Assembly: GCF_002293435.1 (NCBI RefSeq)
Contig: NZ_DBDF01000089.1
Location: forward strand, 1-26,611
Source of the DNA: Bacteroides sp. UBA939
GTDB lineage: Bacteria; Bacteroidota; Bacteroidia; Bacteroidales; Bacteroidaceae
Direction of reading: 5' to 3'
DNA: 26,611 nucleotides
A model generated the notes under the pieces. The model was not told the origin of the DNA. It did not search any database and saw only the letters and a list, made by a program, of their open reading frames with translations. Below are positions 14,134 to 21,918 of the stretch, one piece after another; position 1 is the stretch's first letter, and the number at the start of each line of letters is the position of its first letter. The position numbers were made by a program, and so were the translations under genes.

Positions 14134-14718
14134 TTAATTCGTTTTCAGTCTGTTAATCAATGCAATCAGATAACCCAAGGCTATAAAAGCGCCCGGAGCG
14201 AGGACAAACACCAACATACCGTATTCTTCGGGAAGAATGGACAGGTTGAAAATCTTGCCTGTTCCCAGGAATTCGCGCACAGCCCCCAGCAACGTCAAAG
14301 CGACGGTGAAGCCAAGACCCATGCCCAGACCGTCGAACAACGAGGTTACAGGACCATTCTTGGCGGCAAATGCCTCAGCACGTCCCAGTACGATACAGTT
14401 CACCACAATCAGCGGGATGAACAGACCCAGCGTTGCATACAATGTCGGAACAAAAGCTTGCATAACCATCTGCAACAATGTCACGAAAGAGGCAATCACC
14501 ACGATGAAAGACGGAATACGCACCATATCGGGGATAAGATTCTTAATCAGAGAGATTACTACGTTGGAACAGATGAGCACAAACATGGTTGCCAGTCCCA
14601 TACCCATACCATTAATGGCGGAAGAGGTTGTACCCAACGTAGGACACATACCAAGCAGAAGCACAAATATAGGATTCTCTTTAACAATCCCATTCATCAT
14701 AACTTTAAAATTACTCAT
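14134..14718 (-). CDS. rnfE: Rnf complex subunit RnfE
   Basis: Integral membrane subunit, 194 residues with about six helices, homologous to RnfA and to NqrD of the Na+-pumping NADH:quinone reductase. It shows the paired motif LLGMCPTLGTTSS with Cys25 and VVNCIVLGRAEAFA in the second half, mirroring RnfA with opposite topology. ATG at 14718 fits the family N-terminus and has a rare clear ribosome binding site, AAAGGAG, about 8 bases upstream; a longer frame back to 14859 lies over the end of rnfG and is basic, non-membrane sequence. It begins 16 bases after the rnfG stop. Confidence 0.95.
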   Translation of the reverse strand: MSNFKVMMNGIVKENPIFVLLLGMCPTLGTTSSAINGMGMGLATMFVLICSNVVISLIKNLIPDMVRIPSFIVVIASFVTLLQMVMQAFVPTLYATLGLFIPLIVVNCIVLGRAEAFAAKNGPVTSLFDGLGMGLGFTVALTLLGAVREFLGTGKIFNLSILPEEYGMLVFVLAPGAFIALGYLIALINRLKTN

Positions 14719-14734
14719 ATCTGATACTCCTTTC

Positions 14735-15397
14735 TTAATTAGCGCTGACAGAGTCCGCAGCTTCAACAGCCGCGCCTTCAGCAGGTTCAACAACTTTTTG
14801 CGTAGCGCCCGTAGCAGCATCCGTTTCATTCTGACCGACATAAGCGGCATAAGCGGCATTCACTGCATTCAGGAAAGCACGTGTAGTAATGGTAGAAGCC
14901 GTAATAGCATCTACCTGACCGCCATCTTTGGTTACAGACAACGGACTCTTGCCCGGATTCATGCCTTTGATACTTCCTTTATTACCTTCTTTAAACCAGT
15001 CGGCAGCTTTGGAACCCAATCCCGGAGTCTCCACATGCGACAACAGAGAATAATCTATAATGTGACCTTCCGCATCAAAGCCTACCAGTACTCTCAGTTC
15101 GCCACCGAATGCCATTGCAGCAGCTTCGACGGCTGCACCGATAAATTCTCCGCCTTTCGTAGCAGGGTACACGGCATAATCCACGCCATTCACCGCCTGT
15201 ATCTTCTTCTCAGCAATCGGGTCATTATCAAAACCGGGAACCACTGCACTGACAGCATCGCTCAATGTCTTTGCATTGGCCTGCGCAATAGGTTCTTTCG
15301 TCAGTTCGTTCACATACGCCAGCAGTGCCACGGAGATAGCGGTAACGCCCGTGAGTACCAGCAACATATTCTTCAAGGATGATTCTAACTTCTTCAT
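14735..15397 (-). CDS. rnfG: Rnf complex subunit RnfG (covalent FMN protein)
   Basis: Single-pass membrane subunit (helix at about 10-28) with a periplasmic FMN-binding domain, 220 residues. The flavinylation motif is DAITAST (163-169) followed by ITT; by family knowledge the last Thr of this motif is esterified with FMN by ApbE. An ApbE gene is not in the window. Unusually, the C-terminal tail contains a second motif of the same kind, DAATGAT (193-199), after which come Glu/Ala-rich residues. The start overlaps the rnfD stop as ATGA, so translation is coupled. Confidence 0.94.
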   Translation of the reverse strand: MKKLESSLKNMLLVLTGVTAISVALLAYVNELTKEPIAQANAKTLSDAVSAVVPGFDNDPIAEKKIQAVNGVDYAVYPATKGGEFIGAAVEAAAMAFGGELRVLVGFDAEGHIIDYSLLSHVETPGLGSKAADWFKEGNKGSIKGMNPGKSPLSVTKDGGQVDAITASTITTRAFLNAVNAAYAAYVGQNETDAATGATQKVVEPAEGAAVEAADSVSAN

Positions 15398-16386
15398 TTC
15401 TTTTTCGCTACCTCCCCAAAGCGTTTAGGTTTGCAATATGTATTGATCAGCGGAGTGAAAGCGTTCATTATCAGAATAGCGAACGACATGCCTTCGGGAT
15501 AAGCGCCGAACAATCGGATAATCACTGTCAGCAGACCGATAGATACGCCATAAATCAGCATACCTTTCTTACTCATTGGAGAGGTGACATAGTCCGTAGC
15601 CATAAAGATAGCGCCCAGCATCAAACCACCGGTGAGCAACTGGAGCACCGGAGAAACATAAAGTTCCGGATTCACCAGATACATAATGCCTGAGAACGCG
15701 AATACCGTAACCAATATAGAAACCGGAATATGCCAGGTGATGATTTTCTTCCAGAGCATATAAGCCAATCCCAGCAACAGCGCCAATGCACTTACTTCAC
15801 CGAGGCAGCCGCCATTGTTACCAATCAGCAGGTCAAGAGAAGACGGCAGGTCTTTCAAAGCTTCTATATTTCCACTGGCAACCTGCTTCATCAGGCTAAG
15901 CGGAGTGGCAGCGGTTGTCGCATCCGTATACGCAGTCAACTGTCCGACAACAGGCCAGCTCGTCATTTGTACCGGGAAAGAGAGCAACAGGAACACACGG
16001 CCTGCAAGTGCAGGGTTGAACGGATTGTTACCCAATCCGCCGAAAGACATCTTGCCGACACCGATTGCAAACAATGCACCCAGGATAATAATCCAGATGG
16101 GAAGGTTTGAAGGCAAGTTGAATGCCAGCAACACACCTGTAATTGCAGCCGAACCGTCGTTAATCGTTGTGGTTTCCTTCTTCATAATGAATCTGCCGAT
16201 AGCCCATTCAAAGAATATACAGGCGGTTACCGAAGTAGCGGTGACAATCCAAACACCCAGTCCGAAGAAATAGAGCGATACAAGAAACGCAGGAATCAAT
16301 GCAATAAGCACGCCATACATATTCTTCTTCACGCTGTCGCCGCCGTGGACATGGGGCGAAAGTGATACTATTAATTTATTTTCCAT
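15394..16386 (-). CDS. rnfD: Rnf complex subunit RnfD (covalent FMN protein)
   Basis: Membrane subunit of 330 residues with about eight to nine helices, homologous to NqrB. It starts with LIVSLSPHVHGGDSVKKNMYGV as in the family, has the FNPALAGRVFLL block at about 123-134, and the flavinylation motif DATTAATPL with Thr161 as the probable FMN attachment site. The DYVTSPMSKKG block and the late NAFTPLINTYCKPKRFG are also typical. It begins 6 bases after the rnfC stop and overlaps rnfG by four bases. Confidence 0.96.
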   Translation of the reverse strand: MENKLIVSLSPHVHGGDSVKKNMYGVLIALIPAFLVSLYFFGLGVWIVTATSVTACIFFEWAIGRFIMKKETTTINDGSAAITGVLLAFNLPSNLPIWIIILGALFAIGVGKMSFGGLGNNPFNPALAGRVFLLLSFPVQMTSWPVVGQLTAYTDATTAATPLSLMKQVASGNIEALKDLPSSLDLLIGNNGGCLGEVSALALLLGLAYMLWKKIITWHIPVSILVTVFAFSGIMYLVNPELYVSPVLQLLTGGLMLGAIFMATDYVTSPMSKKGMLIYGVSIGLLTVIIRLFGAYPEGMSFAILIMNAFTPLINTYCKPKRFGEVAKKK

Positions 16387-16392
16387 ACTTCA

Positions 16393-17730
16393 TTAATTTT
16401 TAGATTGGCGTGCACGGATTATCGCTCCTACCTTGGCTTTGCCCAAACGGCAATAGTCAAGCAACGGACGGTTTGCCGGACAAGTGAACTGGCATGAACC
16501 GCACTCGATACAATCCATAATCTTATCTTTCTCCATTCTTTCAAACTCCGCATGTTCAGCAAGCGCCGACAGCAAGTAGGGTTCCAGTCCCATCGGACAA
16601 GCGCCCACACACTTCGCACAGCGTATGCAAGGCTGCATTTCACCACGCTTGGCTTCTTTCTGATTCATAATCAGGATACCGGAGCTACCTTTCGCAGTCG
16701 GAACGTCGGTATTCACCAACGCTTTACCCATCATCGGACCACCACCGATAACCTTACCCGTATCTTCGGGAAGACCACCGCAAGCATCAATCAACTGTTT
16801 CATCGGCGTACCGATACGCGCCAGGAAATTGGATGGTTTTGCCAGCGATTTGCCCGTTACGGTAATGACACGTTCAAACAACGGTTTATTTTTCTGCACA
16901 GCCTCATATACTGCAAATGCGGTACCCACGTTTTGTACCACTGCACCGGTAGAAATAGGTAGCGCACCACTTGCTACCTGACGTTTGGTAATGGCGTCAA
17001 TCAATTGCTTTTCACCTCCTTGCGGATATTGCACTTTCAAGGCAACTACCTCAATGCCCGCATAACTTGAAGCTACTTTAGTCATCAACCGGATAGCATC
17101 GGGCTTATTGTTCTCAATACCGATAAATGCTTTGTTTACCTTTACGGCCTTCATCAGAATAGATACGCCTACCATGATTTCTTCCGCATGTTCCAGCATC
17201 AACTGATGGTCGGCGGTCAGATAAGGTTCACATTCCACAGCATTGATAATGACGCATTCGGCTTTTAATGAAGGCGGCGGACAGAGCTTTACCTGTGTAG
17301 GGAAGCAGGCGCCACCCAATCCGACAATACCGGCATCGGCAATCTTCTTCACAATTTCCTCGGACGTAAGGTTGCACTCTTTCACCAGCGTCGCAGTGCG
17401 GTCAATGTTCTCTTCCCATTCATCACCTTCTACATCAATGAAAATGGCAGGTTTCGGATAGCCGCCGGCATCAATAATCGTATCGATTTTAGCTACCTTG
17501 CCGCTGACGGACGAGTGAATGGCTGCTGATACAAAACCACCGGGTTCGGCAATCTTTGTACCGACCTTCACCACATCTCCTTTGTTCACAAGCGGTTTTG
17601 CAGGAGCGCCGATGTGTTGCCCCAACAAGATTACAGCTTTGGCAGGAACTTCCGCCTTAATGATGGACTGATGTGCTGAAAGTTTATTTTCGTGTGGATG
17701 AACACCACCGATTGAAAATGTCTTCAACAT
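16393..17730 (-). CDS. rnfC: Rnf complex subunit RnfC
   Basis: Peripheral subunit that exchanges electrons with NAD(H), 445 residues. The N-terminal part (GGVHPHENK) and the GLGGACFPTQVKL stretch belong to the NADH/FMN-binding domain shared with complex I subunit NuoF. Two [4Fe-4S] motifs follow near the end: Cys368-x2-Cys-x2-Cys-x3-Cys378 and Cys407-x2-Cys-x2-Cys-x3-Cys417. The protein ends soon after, without the long repetitive C-terminal extension seen in some proteobacterial RnfC. A ~170-bp inverted-repeat element separates it from rnfB, so its leader within the operon transcript is structured. Confidence 0.96.
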   Translation of the reverse strand: MLKTFSIGGVHPHENKLSAHQSIIKAEVPAKAVILLGQHIGAPAKPLVNKGDVVKVGTKIAEPGGFVSAAIHSSVSGKVAKIDTIIDAGGYPKPAIFIDVEGDEWEENIDRTATLVKECNLTSEEIVKKIADAGIVGLGGACFPTQVKLCPPPSLKAECVIINAVECEPYLTADHQLMLEHAEEIMVGVSILMKAVKVNKAFIGIENNKPDAIRLMTKVASSYAGIEVVALKVQYPQGGEKQLIDAITKRQVASGALPISTGAVVQNVGTAFAVYEAVQKNKPLFERVITVTGKSLAKPSNFLARIGTPMKQLIDACGGLPEDTGKVIGGGPMMGKALVNTDVPTAKGSSGILIMNQKEAKRGEMQPCIRCAKCVGACPMGLEPYLLSALAEHAEFERMEKDKIMDCIECGSCQFTCPANRPLLDYCRLGKAKVGAIIRARQSKN

Positions 17731-17762
17731 ACAATTCTGTATTTTTAGTCGTTTATTATTTC

Positions 17763-17932
17763 TTTATTTAAGTTTCGCAAGTTCTCTGTATATTACTGGA
17801 GTATCTCTATTCTCCTCCTCCCAGGAGGAGAAGAACGTACCTTAGTGAAAGAAATCAGATAATCTATCAGCGAAGCTAATAAAGATACTACTGTTAATCA
17901 ATAATATAAATAACATGCGAAACTTGAGTTCT
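17763..17932. mobile_element. Inverted-repeat element with central hairpin (copy 1), MITE-like
   Basis: Ends AAGTTTCGCAAGTT (17770-17783) and AACATGCGAAACTT (17912-17925) are inverted repeats matching at 13 of 14 bases. Further in, ACTGGAGTATC (17795) pairs loosely with GATACTACTG (17884). In the middle a perfect 10-bp hairpin, TTCTCCTCCT / AGGAGGAGAA with loop CCC (17810-17832), occurs. No protein is encoded. The same left end and hairpin start recur at 26542, again just upstream of a minus-strand start codon. It could be a non-autonomous mobile element or a shared regulatory leader. Confidence 0.6.
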
Positions 17933-17937
17933 TTATA

Positions 17938-18867
17938 TTATGCCTCGGCTTTCAGAGTTTCAACCTGAGGTTCAGCCTGAGGAACTTCAACCACTTTCGG
18001 AGTTGCCGCTACCTTAGGAGCAGGCGCTTCACCTTCCGCTTTCGGCTTGCGCGGCGGGAAGTTAAGGGCGATGATTGTATTTTGCGGGCAAGCCTCTTCG
18101 CACTTACGGCATAACTTACATTTGTTCGGGTCGATATAAGCCAGATTGTTTTCCAGCGTAATAGCTTCGAATGAACAGACTTTCACACACTTACCGCAGC
18201 CGATACAAGCAACCGCACATGCCTTGCGGGCTATGGCTCCCTTATCTTTGTTAACACACTGTACATAGATACGGCGTGATTTCTTGCCTTGCGGACGGAT
18301 TTCGATAATATTCTTCGGGCAAGCCTTGACACAAGCGCCGCAAGCCGTACATTGGGTTTCATCCACCTCCGGAAGTCCTGTTTCAGGATTGATGCGGATA
18401 GCATCGAACTGGCAGGCAACCACACAGTCGCCACAACCCAAGCATCCGAAACTGCAACCTGTTTCGCCACCATAAAGAGAGGAAGCGATTGCGCAACTCT
18501 TCGCCCCATCGTACAGGTTGGTACGGGGACGGTTGGCACAGGTTCCGTTACATCTCACAACCGCAACCATCGGTTCGGAAGCTGTAGCATCCAATCCAAG
18601 AATCTCGGCAATCTTTGCCATTACAGGTTGTCCGCCTACCGGACACGATTTACCTTCAAGCGTGTCTGCTTTCACACAAGCATCAGCAAAACCGCTACAA
18701 CCCGGATAACCACACCCACCGCAATTTGCCTGGGGCAACACCTCCCCTATCTGTGCGATTCGCGGGTCTTCATACACAGCAAATTTCTTGGAAGCCGCAT
18801 ACAGGATAACAGCCGAAATCAGCGCTATAGCTCCCAATGAAATTACTGCAATCAGAATTACATTCAT
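17938..18867 (-). CDS. rnfB: Rnf complex subunit RnfB
   Basis: Ferredoxin-facing entry subunit, 309 residues. One N-terminal membrane helix (about 3-25) anchors it. A four-cysteine domain follows with Cys49, Cys52, Cys57 and Cys75, which binds a [4Fe-4S] cluster in RnfB proteins. Then come several ferredoxin-type motifs: CLGCGDCVVACQ, CTACGACVKACP, CIGCGKCVKVCS and CKLCRKCEEACP, giving a long cluster chain as in anaerobe RnfB. The last ~45 residues are a Pro/Ala/Glu/Lys-rich tail without cysteines. It lies 35 bases after the rseC stop and is followed by the inverted-repeat element before rnfC. Confidence 0.96.
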   Translation of the reverse strand: MNVILIAVISLGAIALISAVILYAASKKFAVYEDPRIAQIGEVLPQANCGGCGYPGCSGFADACVKADTLEGKSCPVGGQPVMAKIAEILGLDATASEPMVAVVRCNGTCANRPRTNLYDGAKSCAIASSLYGGETGCSFGCLGCGDCVVACQFDAIRINPETGLPEVDETQCTACGACVKACPKNIIEIRPQGKKSRRIYVQCVNKDKGAIARKACAVACIGCGKCVKVCSFEAITLENNLAYIDPNKCKLCRKCEEACPQNTIIALNFPPRKPKAEGEAPAPKVAATPKVVEVPQAEPQVETLKAEA

Positions 18868-18902
18868 AAATTAGTCGTTATTTAATTATTTAATATTTCC
18901 AG

Positions 18903-19322
18903 TTAGTGTGCCGGCTTTATCGAAAATGAGAACTTCTTTCCCATACGGGTTTTATTCAACCACAGTATATAATAATAAGGTATAAGAAGAGCCAACGAAC
19001 AAAGTGCGGAGCTAAGTTCGTCATTCCAGATAGCCATAAATATGAAGAGAGAAATAATCAGAATACAGAAAGGAACTACAAAGGCCCATAGTACAGCCAT
19101 CATTCCCATAGATAATTCACCGAAAACTATCACCCGGTCTCCGGGTTGATAAGAAGAGGCATCGACGGTCACTATGTCTATCAACTTTTCTTTTGTATCA
19201 GCAGAGGAACAATGTCCTTTGGCGCTACACGTTGAGCAAGCTGATGATTGGACAATTCTCACCGTGATATGAGAACCGTTTATGCTTTCCACAATACCTT
19301 GATGTTTTATAATATCTGCCAT
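18903..19322 (-). CDS. rseC: RseC-family (SoxR-reducing system) membrane protein
   Basis: A 139-residue membrane protein with an N-terminal cytoplasmic part carrying a cysteine cluster, CSTCSAKGHC (29-38), and two membrane helices (about 72-97 and 105-122). This matches the RseC/MucC family. In E. coli RseC works with the Rsx (Rnf-like) complex to reduce SoxR; in Bacteroidota the gene often opens the rnf operon, as here, so a role in assembling or modulating Rnf is more likely than SoxR control. A good promoter lies just upstream at 19351-19380. Confidence 0.88.
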   Translation of the reverse strand: MADIIKHQGIVESINGSHITVRIVQSSACSTCSAKGHCSSADTKEKLIDIVTVDASSYQPGDRVIVFGELSMGMMAVLWAFVVPFCILIISLFIFMAIWNDELSSALCSLALLIPYYYILWLNKTRMGKKFSFSIKPAH

Positions 19323-19350
19323 TTTGCAAACTGCGCATTACAAATTGCGG

Positions 19351-19380
19351 CAAATTTACGCATTATTTATGAACTGCAAG
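19351..19380 (-). promoter_or_regulatory. Promoter of the rseC-rnfBCDGEA operon
   Basis: The minus strand has CTTG (19380-19377), 18 bases, then TAAATTTG (19358-19351), a full -7 match with a near -33 match. The start would be near 19344, about 22 bases before the rseC ATG. Confidence 0.6.
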
Positions 19381-19508
19381 ACATTCGCCGGCTTTTTTAT
19401 GTGTACGCAAACGAACTTTTGCCCGTTTTAACTATTTTTCTTCACTTTTTCATAGAACCGAATACCAAAATAAGGCTTGCCAAAAGGATGGTACACTATC
19501 AAAAAGAT

Positions 19509-19592
19509 ATCTTTCATTCGCAAATTACGCGGATTACGCAGATCGGGTTTTATATAAATCTACGTAATCCGCGTAATCTGCGGATGAAAGAT
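19509..19592. repeat. Long inverted repeat (35-bp arms), possible terminator for DUF3078 gene
   Basis: Arms 19509-19543 and 19558-19592 match at 32 of 35 bases as inverted repeats, with a 14-base AT-rich loop. Each arm contains the internally repetitive ATTACGCGGATTACG. On the minus strand a TTTTT run follows a few bases after the stem (19505-19501), so it may end the DUF3078 transcript 60 bases after its stop. A solo copy of the core lies at 6536-6552, suggesting a dispersed repeat family. Confidence 0.85.
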
Positions 19593-19651
19593 AGTGGAAC
19601 TTATGCTTCTGACACTGCCTCTTTTCCTTTATTAATTACAGCTATACATGG

Positions 19652-21100
19652 TTACCATTTGTAATTGATACCGAAACTCAGCAATTCCTTAACCTGGAAA
19701 TAACTGCTACCTGTAGTCGGCTTGCTACTGTCATCGAAGCGGGCATGCACATAGAGCTTGGTTGAAAGATAGCGATTCAATACAAAGTTGAACGTGTTTT
19801 CCCATTCGATACGTACCCATTCATAACTGGTCAGGTAGTTCAAGCGGGATTCTAAATTAATAGTGGGAATGATTTGCCACGTCAAAGTTGGTTGTACCTG
19901 CGAACCGAAATTGTGCATTACGCTCTTGCCTTCTTCCAAACCGAAGTCTACCTCATTAACTCTCTCATTGCCTACATAACGCATAGTCCACGTCAACGGA
20001 GCGACAAAGACAGACAGATTGAATTTCGCCTTCTTCAATTTATAGTCCATACCGATACTGGCAGACCAGTCGGCAGGAGATAAAAAGGCTGATACCAGCG
20101 ATTCATTATTGGCTTTATAGCCGTGACAGAACTGGGTTTTGAATTCGGTAGAAACCGTATAATACCAATTTGAAGCAGCCTGAATACCTAACTTACTGAA
20201 TAAACGAAGTTGGTCGGTATTGACCAGGTATGAATGGAATTCATCGGACGGAGTGGAAGAAAAGCCCAGTTTGGCATCCAGCAAGTTTTCCCACTGAAGC
20301 TTTTCACGGTCGTTATAATTAGCATACAACTGTAAGTTGGCGAGTACGGAGTTTGTACTTTCACCTCCTTTATACCAGTTAGAAGAGATATAATTCTGGG
20401 TGATTTGCAAAGATCCGTTTCCGCCTGTTACCCACCAATTGGGTTTGCGAACAAGCACCGTGGCGTCTTCTTTCACATCGGCGGCTGTTTTTTCCTGAGT
20501 AAACAGCTTTACTACGGAAGGTTTTGAGGATGCTTCTTTCTCTATATTGTCCCTGAATACTTTCACCTGCATGATATCATCTTCAAACGATACAATCTTG
20601 CGCGGGTCAGTATGTACATAGAGATACAATAACGAACGGTCAACCATTTCATTGGCACGTTCCTTTGAAGTAAAACGGGCTTCATCAAAAGGTAAAAGCT
20701 CTTTGGTCAGGGATGGGATGGCGTGCAGAGGCTGGAACTTCCACTTCAGTTCTGAGATACGCTCCATCGGGGAGTTATAATATGTGAAGGGAACAAACAG
20801 ACGGTAATAATCCGGATTGGGCGCTATATATCGCTCCGGTGTTTCCGGATCATTCAAATAATCCAGTACACCTAAATATTTCTCATACAATATAGAAACA
20901 GTATCTATTTTGCAAGCATCATCGTCCGGTTTCAACTTTAAGACGAAATATTGTTGCATCAACTCTGACAAGGTGTCCGTTTGTACGGTAACCAAATCTT
21001 TTTCAGTCTCTAATAATACAGGTTCTATTGTGCTTTGCGCCATCACCGACGTAGAAAATAGCACGGCAACTGTCCACAATGACAAGTTTCTATTCTTCAT
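19652..21100 (-). CDS. DUF3078 outer-membrane-type protein
   Basis: A 482-residue exported protein: residues 1-22 are a signal peptide (ends SVMAQS). From about residue 225 it shows the DUF3078 pattern, beginning WWVTGGNGSLQITQNYISSNWYKGGEST and continuing as alternating aromatic beta strands (LQLYANYND, WENLLDAKLGF, WYYTVSTEFKTQF, FNLSVFVAPLTWTMRYVGNE) to a final strand ending in NYKW. That suggests an outer-membrane barrel; an aromatic last residue is usual for such proteins. The N-terminal ~200 residues are soluble-looking and unassigned. Function is unknown. I chose ATG at 21100, which starts the signal peptide; a start at 21157 would cross the promoter-like TACTTTTG. Confidence 0.85.
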   Translation of the reverse strand: MKNRNLSLWTVAVLFSTSVMAQSTIEPVLLETEKDLVTVQTDTLSELMQQYFVLKLKPDDDACKIDTVSILYEKYLGVLDYLNDPETPERYIAPNPDYYRLFVPFTYYNSPMERISELKWKFQPLHAIPSLTKELLPFDEARFTSKERANEMVDRSLLYLYVHTDPRKIVSFEDDIMQVKVFRDNIEKEASSKPSVVKLFTQEKTAADVKEDATVLVRKPNWWVTGGNGSLQITQNYISSNWYKGGESTNSVLANLQLYANYNDREKLQWENLLDAKLGFSSTPSDEFHSYLVNTDQLRLFSKLGIQAASNWYYTVSTEFKTQFCHGYKANNESLVSAFLSPADWSASIGMDYKLKKAKFNLSVFVAPLTWTMRYVGNERVNEVDFGLEEGKSVMHNFGSQVQPTLTWQIIPTINLESRLNYLTSYEWVRIEWENTFNFVLNRYLSTKLYVHARFDDSSKPTTGSSYFQVKELLSFGINYKW

Positions 21101-21127
21101 AACGCCCCATAATTTATGTTTTGCTTG

Positions 21128-21135
21128 CAAAAGTA
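21128..21135 (-). promoter_or_regulatory. Candidate -7 element for the DUF3078 gene
   Basis: The minus strand reads TACTTTTG, a full TAnnTTTG match, giving a leader of about 20 bases. The -33 region (TATG about 20 bases upstream) is weak. Confidence 0.5.
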
Positions 21136-21519
21136 AGCCAAAATGTTTAGAAAACATAGAAAACCTAAAAAAAAGATTCTGCTTGCATTGTTCATACGGG
21201 TCAGGGGGTGGTTTATATATAATGTGCTTAGCGGTAATAATACTCTTATTTCTTCGTCCTATGAGATGAATTTCAATGCCTCAACCTACAGTATGAATAC
21301 TACAGCAATCCAACAGCTTTAGAACAGTCAAATATCATTTTGCTAATAAGTGACACTTTGTATTTTTAGTTGGCTGAGAATGCGATATTTCCGCACCAGT
21401 ACTTGTAGAGTTGGAAATACGCGAACGAAAATCCATAAGCAACAGATTATTAGCGTGATATCGAAATACTGACATTTATTCCAGAACAAAATATCTCCTA
21501 AAAAGTGTGCATACAGGAG

Positions 21520-21651
21520 AAAAATCGAGGTAACAAGCTAATTACTTATAGGTAACAAGCCAACTACTTATAAATAGTTAGTCATCTACTTATAAGTAGT
21601 TAATGTTTTACTTATAGGTAATAAGCATTCTATCTATAAATAGTAAGCACT
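21520..21651. repeat. 22-bp imperfect palindromic repeat array, locus 2
   Basis: Five contiguous 22-base units start at 21542, 21564, 21586, 21608 and 21630, preceded by a decayed unit (21520-21541) that keeps only GGTAACAAGC. Units open with YTACTTATA (last one CTATCTATA) and continue with GGTAA, AATAG or AGTAG. Unit 3 contains the perfect 14-bp palindrome CTACTTATAAGTAG. Spacing is exact with no indels, and the design equals the array at 11884-11968. Confidence 0.88.
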
Positions 21652-21854
21652 TTCTGCATAAACAACCTGCAAATATGCAAGAACATACAAGAATAACGTA
21701 TTTTTATTCCTTATTTATTCAAAGAATATTCCAGAATGTTATTTTATAAGCATGTATGAGTTATAAAAACAAAGAATATCGCATCATTTTGATGAATAAA
21801 GCGATGTATCACTATCATAATGTACATGCTTGCCGAACAGCATCAAGAAACGAA

Positions 21855-21886
21855 TTTGCATGTTGTTCCATAAAAATGTATTTTTG
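21855..21886 (+). promoter_or_regulatory. Promoter of the POT transporter gene
   Basis: TTTG (21855-21858), 20 bases, then TATTTTTG (21879-21886): a complete Bacteroidales promoter. Transcription would begin near 21893, about 26 bases before the ATG. Confidence 0.85.
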
Positions 21887-21918
21887 CGCTTAATTTTCAT
21901 GAAATACACAAGATCAAG

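Larger units (their letters stand above)
19323..19651. other. Gene-free gap holding the rnf promoter and a long inverted repeat
   Basis: About 330 bases between the end of the DUF3078 gene and rseC. It contains the leftward promoter at 19351-19380 and the 35-bp-arm inverted repeat at 19509-19592. No gene is supported; frames across it are short and lack recognisable content. Confidence 0.6.
21101..21918. other. Large gene-free divergent region with repeats
   Basis: About 820 bases between two divergent genes. It holds the -7 element of the DUF3078 gene (21128-21135), an array of 22-bp repeats (21520-21651), and the strong promoter of the transporter gene (21855-21886). The rest is AT-rich, with no frame resembling a gene and no hairpin-plus-T terminator that I could find. 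Confidence 0.6.

Noticed and set aside
14237..15382. 381-codon open frame on the plus strand opposite rnfE and rnfG
   Set aside because: It runs antisense to two clear Rnf genes, has no family resemblance or promoter, and its openness follows from the codon pattern of the real genes.
20910..21269. 119-codon plus-strand open frame over the DUF3078 start and gap
   Set aside because: More than half is antisense to the DUF3078 gene; the composition is not protein-like and no start signals are seen.
21542..21651. CRISPR array
   Set aside because: The 22-base units are contiguous variants of one palindrome with no unique spacers, and no cas gene is present.
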